A DNA stretch of 64,000 bases from Corylus avellana. Taxonomy: Eukaryota > Streptophyta > Magnoliopsida > Fagales > Betulaceae. A model generated the notes under the pieces. It was not told where the DNA came from. It searched no databases and saw only the letters and a program-made list of their open reading frames with translations. A program made the position numbers and the translations under genes. The stretch spans positions 34,279,634-34,343,633 of the forward strand of contig NC_081545.1 of assembly GCF_901000735.1 (NCBI RefSeq), written 5' to 3'. Shown in pieces: positions 1 through 16,815 of the stretch (positions are counted from its first letter, which is position 1; every line of letters starts with the position of its first letter).

Positions 1-149
1 ATTTTTAAAATCGTAGTTAAACGTTTGACAAAATAAACATTTATAAACGAGACACTTTAGGTAATTTTGTTTAAAAAATGTACGTTCAACCTATAAAGTG
101 ATGGAGCAAAGGATGGAAACTGTGTGTATTTAATTATATATAAGATCAC

Positions 150-389
150 CTTTGTGTCATCGGCATGACCATCACCTTTAGCACCATAGTCTAATACATT
201 AAAGGTGGCTGAGTTCAACATACTACGGCCACCATGACCCATTGGTTTCTTTACAGGCACCGAGGCTGCTGTGAGAGCCTTGCTTTGACTCCACAGCCTG
301 CCTTCTCTAGCACAGCTTGAAGACCACACAGAAAAAGCAATCAAAACGATTATCCATATTCTAAGGCCTTTCTGATTAACCCTATCCAT
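150..389 (-). CDS. Polygalacturonase (GH28) first exon, partial gene
   Basis: This is the N-terminal exon of a pectin-degrading glycoside hydrolase family 28 protein, secreted to the cell wall. The ATG is at 389-387. Residues 1-27 form a signal peptide: a basic start, a hydrophobic core IWIIVLIAFSVW, then a small-residue cleavage region SSSCA. The exon ends in the family's conserved N-terminal motif, FNVLDYGAKGDGHADDTK, and a GT donor at 149-148. The rest of the gene lies off the left edge. A pyrimidine repeat (CT on the coding strand, about 398-418) lies in the presumed 5' UTR. A TATA-like TATTTATA on the coding strand (471-478) suggests transcription starts near 445. The catalytic exons are not visible, so the assignment rests on the N-terminal motif, which is typical of plant exo- and endo-polygalacturonases. 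Confidence 0.85.
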
Positions 390-532
390 TTTTAACTGAG
401 AGAGAGAGAGAGAGAGAAGGAGACGAGAGCTTAAGAAAAGTTTATGAAGATCGATAAGTGACGTTGTTGTTATAAATAGAAAGCTTGTGTCACTGTGCAG
501 GCATGAGCTATACAGTTTAATAGTTACCAACA

Positions 533-1668
533 AAATTGTTTTTATTCTTTTTTTATTAGATCCCACGATTTGTTACTTTCATGAACTACCATCTGAAAAA
601 AATATAAAAAATAAACTTATATGACCAGCCAATTAGAATAATATTGATCAAACAAAAAAATAAACGCTTTTACAACTTGTTAACATGTGTCGGATTGTGA
701 TCAGAAGATGTTAAATTTTTTTAGCGACTCTAATCACATTAACAAATTGTAAGGAGATGTAAGTGTAAGATCATTAATGCTAGTCTCATATTCTCACATT
801 AATTATTTACTATCACGGGGGCTCAATATTGTATGCTTTAAATTAGGGGTTGCAATTCGTGTTCGCGAATCGGATTCAAATCGTGTCAAGGCATGTGTAT
901 AAGACTATATAGGTCAACCCTAACTCAACTCATTTAATTAAACGAGCCAGTCTCCTTAACCTAAAATTCTAATTTTGTATTTGGATTTGTATAGGGTTCG
1001 TGGGTTATGTCAAAAATTGTCTGCTATTATGTCTAGTATCAGGTTCAGATCATATCAAAACATGAATATAAAATTATAAAGATCAACCCTAATTCGATTC
1101 TTTCAATTAAATAGTTCAGACTCCTCAACTCTAACCCTTTATTTAAAATTTTTTAAAAAAAAACTCTAACAATTTAATTCCATGTTAAGTTTACATCAAA
1201 TTCGTAAATTATGTCAAAAATTACGGTCATATTTTAAATCTCCAACGCCTCGAGTGTATGTCGTATGTCTTAATTAAATTAATACATATTCTAGAACAAG
1301 GCCACCATGGCCACCATGGTATTGCTGTGTTTAGGATTTTAGTTTGGAAGGATCCGGACAATGGTGTTGGCCCATCACTTTCCCCGCGATATACATATCT
1401 TTATGATATGATCTTGGTGGGGGCTCGATTTGGAATATGAGTATTTAAATTGGGTGAGCTTAGTATATAGAAGAGGTTTAATTAAGGCTTAACTTTTCAC
1501 ATATAAATTAATTAATTAATTAAAAAATGCAAACCATTCCCTCCAAGATGATATGACAATGTAGAGTAAGGAGGAGTTTAGCACAAAAATAATAAATATC
1601 GAACAAATACACAATATCCACATCTAGAACACATAAATTCATAATCTATAAAGAATAGAATCATCCCC
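533..1668. repeat. Direct repeat copy 1 (1.1 kb)
   Basis: This is nearly identical to 1971-3107. The only differences I found are a one-base change in an A-run near 600 and a C/T difference near 814. It ends exactly at the 20-N gap. It contains no convincing gene: the 60-codon reading frame at 1258-1440 recurs identically in copy 2 and comes from repetitive DNA. Internally, 880-1020 and 1040-1220 are diverged copies of one another. Confidence 0.95.
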
Positions 1669-1688
1669 NNNNNNNNNNNNNNNNNNNN
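1669..1688. other. Assembly gap (20 N)
   Basis: Twenty undetermined bases sit exactly at the end of repeat copy 1. The position fits an artificial join between contigs. Confidence 0.99.
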
Positions 1689-1970
1689 TTTTCTTTTTTC
1701 TTCTTTTTTAATTTTTTTTAAAAAAATAAAAATAAAAATTAATGCCTAAAACGATGTCGTTTTAGGCTGGGTAATTTTAGGACACAAAACGACGTAGTTT
1801 TGGGAAAGGGTAAAATGGGTATAAAACATTCAAAACGACGTAGTTTAATGTTAAAGGGGTCCAAAGTGAGAGAAAATGGAAGTTCAGGGGGCTTAAATGA
1901 GAGTTTTGAAAATTCAGGGGGGGCTTTTCAAATCGGCTGGAACTTCAGGGGGGTTTTCTGAAGTTTTCCC
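1689..1970. mobile_element. Right part of a Mutator-like MITE
   Basis: The outer right end, read inward on the minus strand, begins GGGAAAACTTCAGAAAAC and carries runs of CCCCC separated by short AT blocks. This resembles the terminal repeat of the complete element at 16816-17615 (GGGAAAAGTTCACATAAC). The left end is missing in the gap. The 9 bases after the right end (AAATTGTTT, 1971-1979) also occur at 533-541, which fits a 9-bp target duplication. The element also contains repeats of AAACGACGTAGTTT. No coding capacity. Confidence 0.6.
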
Positions 1971-3107
1971 AAATTGTTTTTATTCTTTTTTTATTAGATC
2001 CCACGATTTGTTACTTTCATGAACTACCATCTGAAAAAAAATATAAAAAATAAACTTATATGACCAGCCAATTAGAATAATATTGATCAAACAAAAAAAT
2101 AAACGCTTTTACAACTTGTTAACATGTGTCGGATTGTGATCAGAAGATGTTAAATTTTTTTAGCGACTCTAATCACATTAACAAATTGTAAGGAGATGTA
2201 AGTGTAAGATCATTAATGCTAGTCTCATATTCTCACATTAATTATTTACTATTACGGGGGCTCAATATTGTATGCTTTAAATTAGGGGTTGCAATTCGTG
2301 TTCGCGAATCGGATTCAAATCGTGTCAAGGCATGTGTATAAGACTATATAGGTCAACCCTAACTCAACTCATTTAATTAAACGAGCCAGTCTCCTTAACC
2401 TAAAATTCTAATTTTGTATTTGGATTTGTATAGGGTTCGTGGGTTATGTCAAAAATTGTCTGCTATTATGTCTAGTATCAGGTTCAGATCATATCAAAAC
2501 ATGAATATAAAATTATAAAGATCAACCCTAATTCGATTCTTTCAATTAAATAGTTCAGACTCCTCAACTCTAACCCTTTATTTAAAATTTTTTAAAAAAA
2601 AACTCTAACAATTTAATTCCATGTTAAGTTTACATCAAATTCGTAAATTATGTCAAAAATTACGGTCATATTTTAAATCTCCAACGCCTCGAGTGTATGT
2701 CGTATGTCTTAATTAAATTAATACATATTCTAGAACAAGGCCACCATGGCCACCATGGTATTGCTGTGTTTAGGATTTTAGTTTGGAAGGATCCGGACAA
2801 TGGTGTTGGCCCATCACTTTCCCCGCGATATACATATCTTTATGATATGATCTTGGTGGGGGCTCGATTTGGAATATGAGTATTTAAATTGGGTGAGCTT
2901 AGTATATAGAAGAGGTTTAATTAAGGCTTAACTTTTCACATATAAATTAATTAATTAATTAAAAAATGCAAACCATTCCCTCCAAGATGATATGACAATG
3001 TAGAGTAAGGAGGAGTTTAGCACAAAAATAATAAATATCGAACAAATACACAATATCCACATCTAGAACACATAAATTCATAATCTATAAAGAATAGAAT
3101 CATCCCC
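1971..3107. repeat. Direct repeat copy 2 (1.1 kb)
   Basis: This copy is about 99.8% identical to 533-1668. It continues directly into unique sequence on its right, whereas copy 1 stops at the gap. Confidence 0.95.
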
Positions 3108-5585
3108 CTTTGCCATAAATTATGGAGACAATTACTCGCACGCCAAAAGAGGAGATTTCGTGCAATATTGTTAGGTTATGTGGAGTCCGATTTGTATCAA
3201 ATCCGGTTTGCACCCGACTTGATCCAACATTAAAAGTCCTATAGTTTAAATGAGATTTTTTTTTTTCGACTTAGTTCATAGAGCGGAGGCTTGGGCAACA
3301 ATATTTTTTGACCCGTTTTGGTGTTTAGAACCAATTGGTAGTCTGAAATTTTGTGGACATATCTTCTAATAAATTTTTGTGTTTTGTGATTATTTATTTT
3401 TGCATATCACCGGTTTGAATAAATATAATAAATTTTCTAAGGACTGATATGAAAATGGTGTTATCGTGTCAATTGAATTGATGGACCGGGTGTCAGATTG
3501 ATACTTTATGAGACTTTTGGAATGACACGTTAAATTAAATTCATCTACTGTAAAACGTTTAAGGTACATCAACATGCATGCATATTCGTACAAAACAGTT
3601 TGTCATAGATTCGGGTACTTGGGTTGTATGCATGTTTTGGTCACACTACACGTCATGCATACATATACCATGAGTCATAATTAATTAGCTAGCCTCTTTT
3701 AAATTAAATTAAATCCTAAAATCATTACATCGACTCTCGAATGTTCATGTGGCCTCCGAAAATAGGAAAAAAGAAAGAAAATTTGTACGTAGCACACAAT
3801 ATGGCCCAGAAAACGAATCAAAGTATGCTTAAAAAAAGCCATTAAAAGCGGCAAGGGACAAGGCAAAATCTTGGAATAAACCTTATGAATGACATCAAAA
3901 GATGTAGATGTGGGCCATCATCCTTAATTCCACAGATGGATTAATTGTCAATTTCCTCTTTTTCTTTTTCTTTTTTTTTGTTTTGTTTGTGTGTGAAAGT
4001 GATAGTTACATGTGATTCTTCTTGTTATCGTCTTTTATAAAAGAAAACCGTTAAATTCGTTTCCCCAGATATCATGCCATGGCTTTAGGGATTGGCCTCT
4101 CTACAGTACGTATAACATAAGGAAGACGATACTTTTGGGGTTAATTCTCCTCACCTGGCCTTTCACCAATTTCATGTCCCATCGGTTTAGCTCTTTCAAA
4201 ATACACAGTTTTAAAAAATTAACTGTTTGGTAAAATTACATTTCATTCGTTTTAATTGTGTGTTTTTAAAAACGCACTCTATTATCTATTATGCAACATC
4301 GTTTCATCGCCTAAGATTGGAGGATCCCCAACCTCTTTTGCTTGGACGGCTATATATATATAAGTGCAAACGTTTGTGCTCATTATGCGGCACTATGGGC
4401 AGCAACTACTAGATCCTTTTATGACGGCATTCTCTTTTATCCCCTCCTCTCAGCTCTATTCCTATTCACCTATTGTTAATGGAAAAGTCACTCCTTCTTT
4501 GATTTAGGCCCGTTTAGTTTTTTTTTTTTTTTCTTTTTTTTTTGTACCAATAATAATAATAATAATATCATTTTTTAAATCGCACTCCCAAACATCAAAA
4601 TGCCTTATATGCAATCTTGTTTAGACTTTAGCCTGCAAAATCACATGGCCAGACACTTTATAAATTGAGTTCTAGAACTCTAAAAGAGATAGAGGTTCAA
4701 AATTTCAATACAATTATTGATATTACTTTTGTCCCATACAAAGTATGTACAGATTATTATATTTCTAAAGTAGTAAGCAGTCATCTCCAATAATTACTGC
4801 ACAAAATCACCGGAATTAGCAGTAGGAAGAAGAAGCAGCATAACTCACAGAAGACGCAATGTTTGAAAATAGAGTACTAAATCCGTGATACCAACGTTAC
4901 ATTGATCACGCCATGTTATTAGCACTCCACTGACCATCAGGGGGAATAATATGCACCCCATTAAATATAATTAAAATCTTGAGGAACAAATTCAATGTTC
5001 CTTCTCATAAACTCCAATTACATCCACTCTATTATTACACATGTGAGTTTGACTTCCAACTCACAACATTGAATTATGATTTAGATCGATTAGAGCAAAG
5101 CTTTTTTTTTTTTTTTTTCAGATTGAGTTGAAATACATGTAATTTTTATGTGCATTTTAAAAGAAATGTGAGAATTACATGTCTTTAAGGACAAATGTCA
5201 CGTATGTTCTATTAATCGTGTTAAAAATGTATGCAAGGATGGCGTATTCTAAGAACTTATGTCAATTAACCAGTAACACCCTTTAATGTTGCCAATTTGA
5301 ACTAGTTCTAGTGGACCTAAGGATATGAGGCCTAATGTAATAGAGGCCCATCACTTGCGCCACCGATAAGGAGATGACACATGTCACACTTGACAAGCTC
5401 TTTGAAAAAATATTGAATCGTGATTTTAGTAACTTGATCTACCTAAATTGATTGTTCTTGTTTCTTGAGGTGTGCAATGACCCGGCCGTCCAATTATAAA
5501 TATTGATTTGTTCAATCTCATAAATGCAAGCTTTATAGCATTTGCTTTGGATTTTTCATAATATTATAATATTCTTACATAATTG
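3108..5585. other. Intergenic, no gene seen
   Basis: AT-rich sequence with several poly(T) tracts. Reading frames are short and interrupted. I see no splice-framed exons or recognisable element. Confidence 0.7.
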
Positions 5586-5995
5586 AATTTAGGAGAAATT
5601 TCAAACTCCTAAGTACTACTACGCGTTTTGAGAATACTTCCAATTTTTTTTTTTTTTTAAAAAAAAATCTCAATTTAACACTTTAAATTATCAATTTGAT
5701 TCAATTGACCGCTCCCTCATTCAAATTTAGCGGTTAACCCTTACCGGAAATTATTAAAAAGACTAAATTACCCTTCAATTTTTTGTTTTAATTTTTATTT
5801 TGAAATTGAGGGTAAATTTAAAATTTTATTTTATTTTTTAAAAAATAGGTATAAATGTTATTTTATCACTTTTAACGTTTAAAATTTAACAGATGGGGTA
5901 CATGTTGCATTAAATTAAAAATTCAAAGAGTGAAATTAAGAATTTTTAAAATTTTGGAGAGTCTTCTCAAAATACGTAATAATTCTCCTTAAATT
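5586..5995. mobile_element. Degenerate fold-back MITE
   Basis: The ends are imperfect inverted repeats. The left block TTAGGAGAA, followed by a TACGCGTTTTGAGAA-like block, is mirrored on the right as AATACGTAATAATTCTCCTT. The interior is AT-rich with long homopolymers and no reading frame. The target duplication is not clear. Confidence 0.45.
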
Positions 5996-7558
5996 TATCT
6001 ATCAACTTAATCTTTTGAAATAACCTAAGAATATTATTAGGGATTATATTTTAATCCGAGGGTTCTAACAACAATCTAGAAAGTGTTTGGCATCTTCCTT
6101 CGCTTTGAAAATGGTTGCTTTTTGACACCTTTTTTTTTTTTTTTTCTAATTTAAATACAAAATTAATCAAACGTACGTTAATCAATCACCATCAGGAGGT
6201 GTTTTCCATTATTCCTTTTTCTTTTTTCCTTTATCTGTATAGTCTGCATCGATCACATGCATGCATGGTTGAATTTAGTGCAGAGTTCTTAGAAATCTGT
6301 AAAAAAAGATTCTTGTACTTGTTTTTTGTTTTGTAAATAAGATTCTCGTACTTGAATCCCCATAAGTGATAATTAACGGTTAGATCTTTGTTGTTCTTCG
6401 TTACTCAAGGTTGATTTAGTATTGTTTTTAAGAGATGGCTCAATTAATTCTGAACTACGCCTCGTAAAGCGAAGGCCACTAGTTTGAATTCCTCCTCATT
6501 CTTTTATGTAGACACGTCAAAAAAATAAATAAAAAAAAAGTCTGGTTTAGTACTGAAAAATGATTCATTCAAATTAGACTAAGTTTGTAGCATAAAACTA
6601 TAAAAGGATTTAAAAGCTACTTTCTAGTCTATTTTTCAGACATGCATGCACATTGCTTCAATAGGTGCACATCATAGAGGCATCAAAAACAACAATTTCT
6701 GCAATGGACTCTTTTCCTTTCTTGTCCCCAGCTCCCACACTTTTTCCTAACACTTTCTGGTGCTGAGGCCAAGTCTATCCACTTGAATAAGCATTAACAA
6801 ATGAGAATGTTAGGAATTCTCCCTTTCTTTCTAGTGTTTTACCCTCCGACCTTCTTATTTTTTATATTTTTTTATATTTTTTTCTAGCAAAAATATAACC
6901 AAACTTATGTCCTCTCATAAGATTTGATAATTATTCGATACTAAATTTGAAACTTGGACAATATTTTGTTGATTATGGCCTATAGATAACCTGATATATT
7001 TTAAACCGTTTATTTAAAATAAATTATTCAAATTAGAGTTGTTGCACCCCAAAGGTGGTTCGGCCGCATTATGTGACAGGTTGACAATCAAGGAAACATT
7101 GATAGGGTGGAGAAGTGGCCGAAAACAATATTCTAACAATTTGTTTTCACATTGTAGGAAACGTGGTAAATTTTGAACCGTTTATTTAAAGCACCATGTG
7201 CAACTTCTTGAATAAGGACATGTCATATATTATCTCCTGATTCTTTCCTTATTCTCTTAAATTTCAAAATTACCATTAAATTTGTGGGTCAATTTGAGTT
7301 TCTCACATATCCAATGTCAATTTTGAAATTTGGAAAAATGAAAGAAGAAGCGGGAGAAAAAAGAAATAATTTATTGCACGGAATCTCGATGCGTGCCAAT
7401 GGCTAACTCAAGACAATACCCAATGGGATGCCCATGGACCATGGCCATTTCCAGCCCAATTCAACAAAGGAAATTCAATCTGTGAGGCCCAAATTTGTAC
7501 CTTGGAGCAATAGGAGATGTATGCTATCATTTCTTGGTCTCCGAAGCCGGTGAAGACC
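5996..7558. other. Intergenic, upstream of the GSK3-like kinase
   Basis: No gene or well-bounded element is seen. The right half is the distal promoter region of the kinase gene. Confidence 0.6.
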
Positions 7559-7559
7559 A

Positions 7560-7601
7560 TGACGTCAGTCTCTAACTCACCCAACCACTTGCTCCCACGT
7601 G
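7560..7601 (+). promoter_or_regulatory. CRE/TGA box and G-box upstream of the kinase gene
   Basis: A perfect TGACGTCA palindrome (7560-7567) and a CACGTG G-box (7596-7601) lie about 100 bp before the probable transcript start. Both are classical plant bZIP sites, and the G-box is also a bHLH site. That they function here is inferred from position. Confidence 0.45.
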
Positions 7602-7689
7602 TCAAACTAGAGTCCAAAGTTTGGACGTGAAAACTGACTCTTAACTAAAATTGATAAATGCCCGTTGGGTTCCGGTCTGCCGGTTCAGA

Positions 7690-7874
7690 ATCTGAGATAC
7701 ACAGAGCATCCAAAGAAGAGTCTCTCTCGCTTACTCTCAGTCAAACCCGTAAGAAACTCCTCTGAAATTTCGAAGGCTCTTTCTCTTATTTTACTAGAAA
7801 ATCTCTGTTTGCGCGTTTGGATCGAAGAAATTGCAAAATGTGAGGGATTTACAGCTTCACACTTCGCAGCACAG
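7690..7874 (+). other. 5' UTR exon of the GSK3-like gene
   Basis: This is a CT-rich leader ending at a donor CACAG/GTAGAT (GT at 7875). The second leader segment starts at 8915 after CCCCAG. The left boundary is approximate. An ATG followed immediately by TGA (7838-7843) is present, and a five-codon upstream ORF starts at 8939 in the second leader segment. The leader intron is about 1.0 kb. Confidence 0.6.
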
Positions 7875-8996
7875 GTAGATATACTTCTGTGCTTCTACTT
7901 AAAGTTCTGTTTGGTTTCCAAGAAAAGAGGCAAAAAGCGAAGGGGAGAGAGTTTTTGTTTTTACTTTATGGTTGCTTTGATTTCTGGAAAATGAGGGAGT
8001 CGAGCTAAGCTGAGATTGGCGGTTGCTTTAGGCTTGGTTCAGTGGAGTTGAGAAGGTTACGATTTTGAAGTTTTTTTTTTATTTTCCTAGTTTTCTATTT
8101 TCTCAGCAAACAAGTTGAGTGTTTAGGTCTCTTTGTTATGCACGAAGAAGATTCTCTCTCTCTCCCTCCCTTTTTTAGTTTGAGGTTACGAAATAGCTGC
8201 CACTGCCTTTTGTTTTGACTTGAGCTGATTTTGGTGGCTACAGATTCGGCATTTTGAGTTTTTGGCAAGTTTCTATATTTATATTGAAGTGCATCAGATT
8301 AGGGATGTGGCTGACTTAGTACTTTGTTTGGTTGCTAAGAAAAGTTCAGAAAAATTATGCCTTTTTATTATATGTTGGATTTACAAGGGGAAAAAATAAG
8401 TATTGGGGTATTGTTAGGGTTGTAGGAATCTATGTTATCAATCTATTGGCATGTAAATAGTTAAACCAAAATCTATGAATGTACGATATGAAATGGAGAA
8501 TGTGGTTGTGTTTAATCAAATGAAAACTTTATGAGAGTATACATCTGCTGCTTCTTTGAAATCTATACAGCTTACAAATACAGTGTAGCTAGGTTAAGCG
8601 CATAATAATGACATGATGTTATATATATTAAATATTTCAAGGGCACTGCAATAAAATGCTAGCAGATTTATCTTAATACCCGATATTGTTGCTTAGAATT
8701 AACGCACTCTTGGTAAGTATATTATGTTTCTCAAGTTAAATGTTTTCTGATAAGTTAATCATGACAATGTGTGTTTAGTTGCGATGGGTCCATGATGCCA
8801 CATTATTGCTCAGTTTATGAGTTTCACTTCATATCTCAATGAGTAGTATGTACTATTGTTGCGTCAGAGTTTGTGATATTTTCACCTCTTTTATTTATTT
8901 ATTTTTTTCCCCAGGTTATAAGGCTTGCACTTGTTGACATGGATTGTGTTTTCTAAGAAACTGCATATATCTCGCCTCTATATCTCTTCAGTATTT

Positions 8997-14224
<5,228 letters not shown>

Positions 14225-16440
14225 ATTGCAACATCAGTGCTGAATGAATGGAACAAACCATTGTAATATGGTTTCTGCAGAAGTTAGTGCCGACCTGTTT
14301 GTTGTTCTATCTAGTTTCGACTTTAAAGTATTTGATTGACAAATGATGTTGGTATTTACCCTTTGGTTTTTTGGGCTGTGGACGCATATTATTATTCTGT
14401 TAAGACTTGCGAGTGATTCTAAGTGGGTCGTGTCTGTAATCATAAAGTAGCTGCTTAATGTATAGTTTTGCCTTCAGCTCTTTTTCTCTCTTCCATGGAC
14501 CGGTTCGGTATGCTTGGGTGTGGCCAAACCGGTTTGGACGATTCGAATGGAGATGATCCATTTGACCCGACCATGTTTGATTTTGAAACAAATTGAACCT
14601 GTGGACTAATTACTAATTAGGAATGAACCACAGGTTTGATCCAGTTCGGTCAGGTTGTTTTGGCGAGCCAGTTCAGGTGGAACCAATCTGAGCCGCTCTC
14701 ATTTGGGTTCAGACAGTTCAAGCTGACTCAATTTGGACCGATTTTGGGTCGGGTTTGGCTTGGTCTAGTCATCTTTTTGCTACTAAAATTTTATGGCGAG
14801 TCAATATAGATAGACACAACATCTTAATAGGTCAATAATGTCAAAAAAAAAAAAAAAATCTCAATGCGCATTTCAAGTTCTCATGAGCATTACATATCAT
14901 AAAAGGCATCACTCTTACTCTAGCATTTGACAATACTCCACCTCCCCGACCTCAATATTTTCTCTATTGCTAAAGTTTCTCTTTACCAAGTTGATTTCAT
15001 TTACCATTTTAACCTTCTCCCAAATGATTAAAAATAGAGAGTAATGGAAATTCACTCATGTTGAGGATTATAAAGTCATGAATTTAGTTGTTTTAAATTC
15101 ATTTAAAGACGAGAAATGATTACTGCATATTTTATAATTTATAATCTTTGTTTTTTCTTTTTTATCATATTATTATTACTATTACAAATAATGTTGGGAA
15201 TTATTATGACTATATAATTTAGTGAAAAGTACAAATAAAAGAGAAAAAAACAGTACACAGATGCTTGTGTCTAGAAAAGTGAGCAGCTAACTTTTTCCTA
15301 TTATGTTAAATTATTCGCTTAAATTGATAATAAATGATGAATTTAATTTTTTAATTAATATTTTAATAACGTATGTGATTAACACTTTTTTATCTGATAA
15401 AATAAATATAATCTTTTAAAAACGTATTTAGGTGGATTAGAAGGTGTGTTAAAAAAATAGGTATATATAAGGACAATATGGGAAGTCAAATGAGTAAATA
15501 TGAAAATATGAGGTCAAGATTTAAAGTTTGTACATTTAAGAGTCTATATAAAATTGATATCGATAGTCTTTTAAAAAGTTTAAATAATATACACCATTAA
15601 ATATATTAATTTTAATTCATATAAATGGATAGTGGCTAGTAGTGACAATGACATGCATTGATAATTGGAATGCAGCAGTAAAAATGATAATAACACTTAC
15701 ATAGATTGATAATAGGGTAGTGGGAGCCAACTAGGAAATGTTTGTAATTACATTTCTGGGCTTGTTTCAACCCAAAAGGAGGGATCAAATTAGGAAGTTA
15801 GCTTGCAGAGGTACTTGCACAAAATCCCTTCAAAGAGTACTTTCACAAGGAAACTTACCCACTAGTTTTCAGAATATTCTCATAATGGAAACATCACAGA
15901 ATATTTATAACATGCTCCACCTGTAAGGCCTTTGCAGAAGAGATCTCTATTACCTTTTCATTCATAATATACGAGCCATCGTCTCTTAAAAATATTTGTA
16001 TTCAATTATCGCTAAAATGAAGAATTATGTTCTCTGAAACGTTCTTAAAAAATTATTATCATTTGATTTGTGATAAATTATTATTAAATTTATGCATAGG
16101 AATAATATGAGATTACTAGCGGCCCCTAACTGATTGAGTTATTCTTTAAGAATCAGGATAATACGAGAAGTTAAGTATGACTATATGAATTAAAAAAAAA
16201 TTATTATTATTATTATTATGAGATGGGAAGAGTGGTAAGAACATTAGCTTTGGACTAGCCAAATACTATTTTAACCAAAATTTGTCTAAAATCGCCCCAC
16301 ATTGGACTCTCAAAAGCTACCATATATTTTGGATTTGCAAGAATTCCTCTCCAAATGTAGAGAGTAATTGCAGAAAAGGCAACAAATTTTATATTCTCTC
16401 CCTCCCTCTCAAGCCACTTGTAGAAGTTAGAACCCTTAAG
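14225..16440. other. 3' flank of the kinase gene and repetitive intergenic DNA
   Basis: The first 200 bases are probably 3' UTR. From 14498 to about 14790 there are many short GGTTCGGT / CAGTTCAG / GACCCGA words, typical of degenerate dispersed plant repeats. The remainder is AT-rich. The stretch 15640-15800 is related to 18220-18320. Confidence 0.55.
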
Positions 16441-16443
16441 TTG

Positions 16444-16593
16444 GAGATTGAGAGGCATCATCACGAGAAGTGATAAAGCGGCAATGGAAAGGAGCAAAGT
16501 GCAGCTTCCGCCTACGATCAAGAGGAATTGAGCGGCGTCTACATTGCAGTGGCACTCAATCTTGTAGCGCATGGCTTGTGCGAGATTCGACAC
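16444..16593 (-). pseudogene. Fragment of a CSC1/OSCA-like channel gene
   Basis: The minus strand encodes a cysteine/histidine start, then NVDAAQFLLIVGG and a hydrophobic helix ending LLVMMPLNL. This matches the region around the first conserved transmembrane segment of plant CSC1-like (DUF221/OSCA) proteins, especially the At4g35870 type. The similarity stops abruptly on both sides. The frame continues for about 60 codons to 16255 without resembling the family, and no further exons are seen. I interpret it as a relic or captured fragment. The family call is from memory of the motif. Confidence 0.55.
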
Positions 16594-16815
16594 TGGTCGC
16601 GTCGTGGAGCTTCATTGAGAGGAAGATAAAGCCCCGTTTGACAACTCATTTTTCCTCTCATTCTCTTTTTCCTAAAAAAATTAACTTAAAAAATATTATA
16701 ACCTTTTTATTTTTATTTTTTATATTACATTAATTTTTTTATTATTATTACTTAAATAAAAAAATTATACAAAATAAAAACTTTTTTACTTTAAAAAAAA
16801 AAAAAAATTTAAAAA

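Noticed and set aside
1258..2879. Identical 60-codon reading frames with HHGHHG repeats at 1258 and 2697
   Set aside because: They lie in the duplicated repetitive segment, have no coding context, and come from a GGCCACCAT repeat word.
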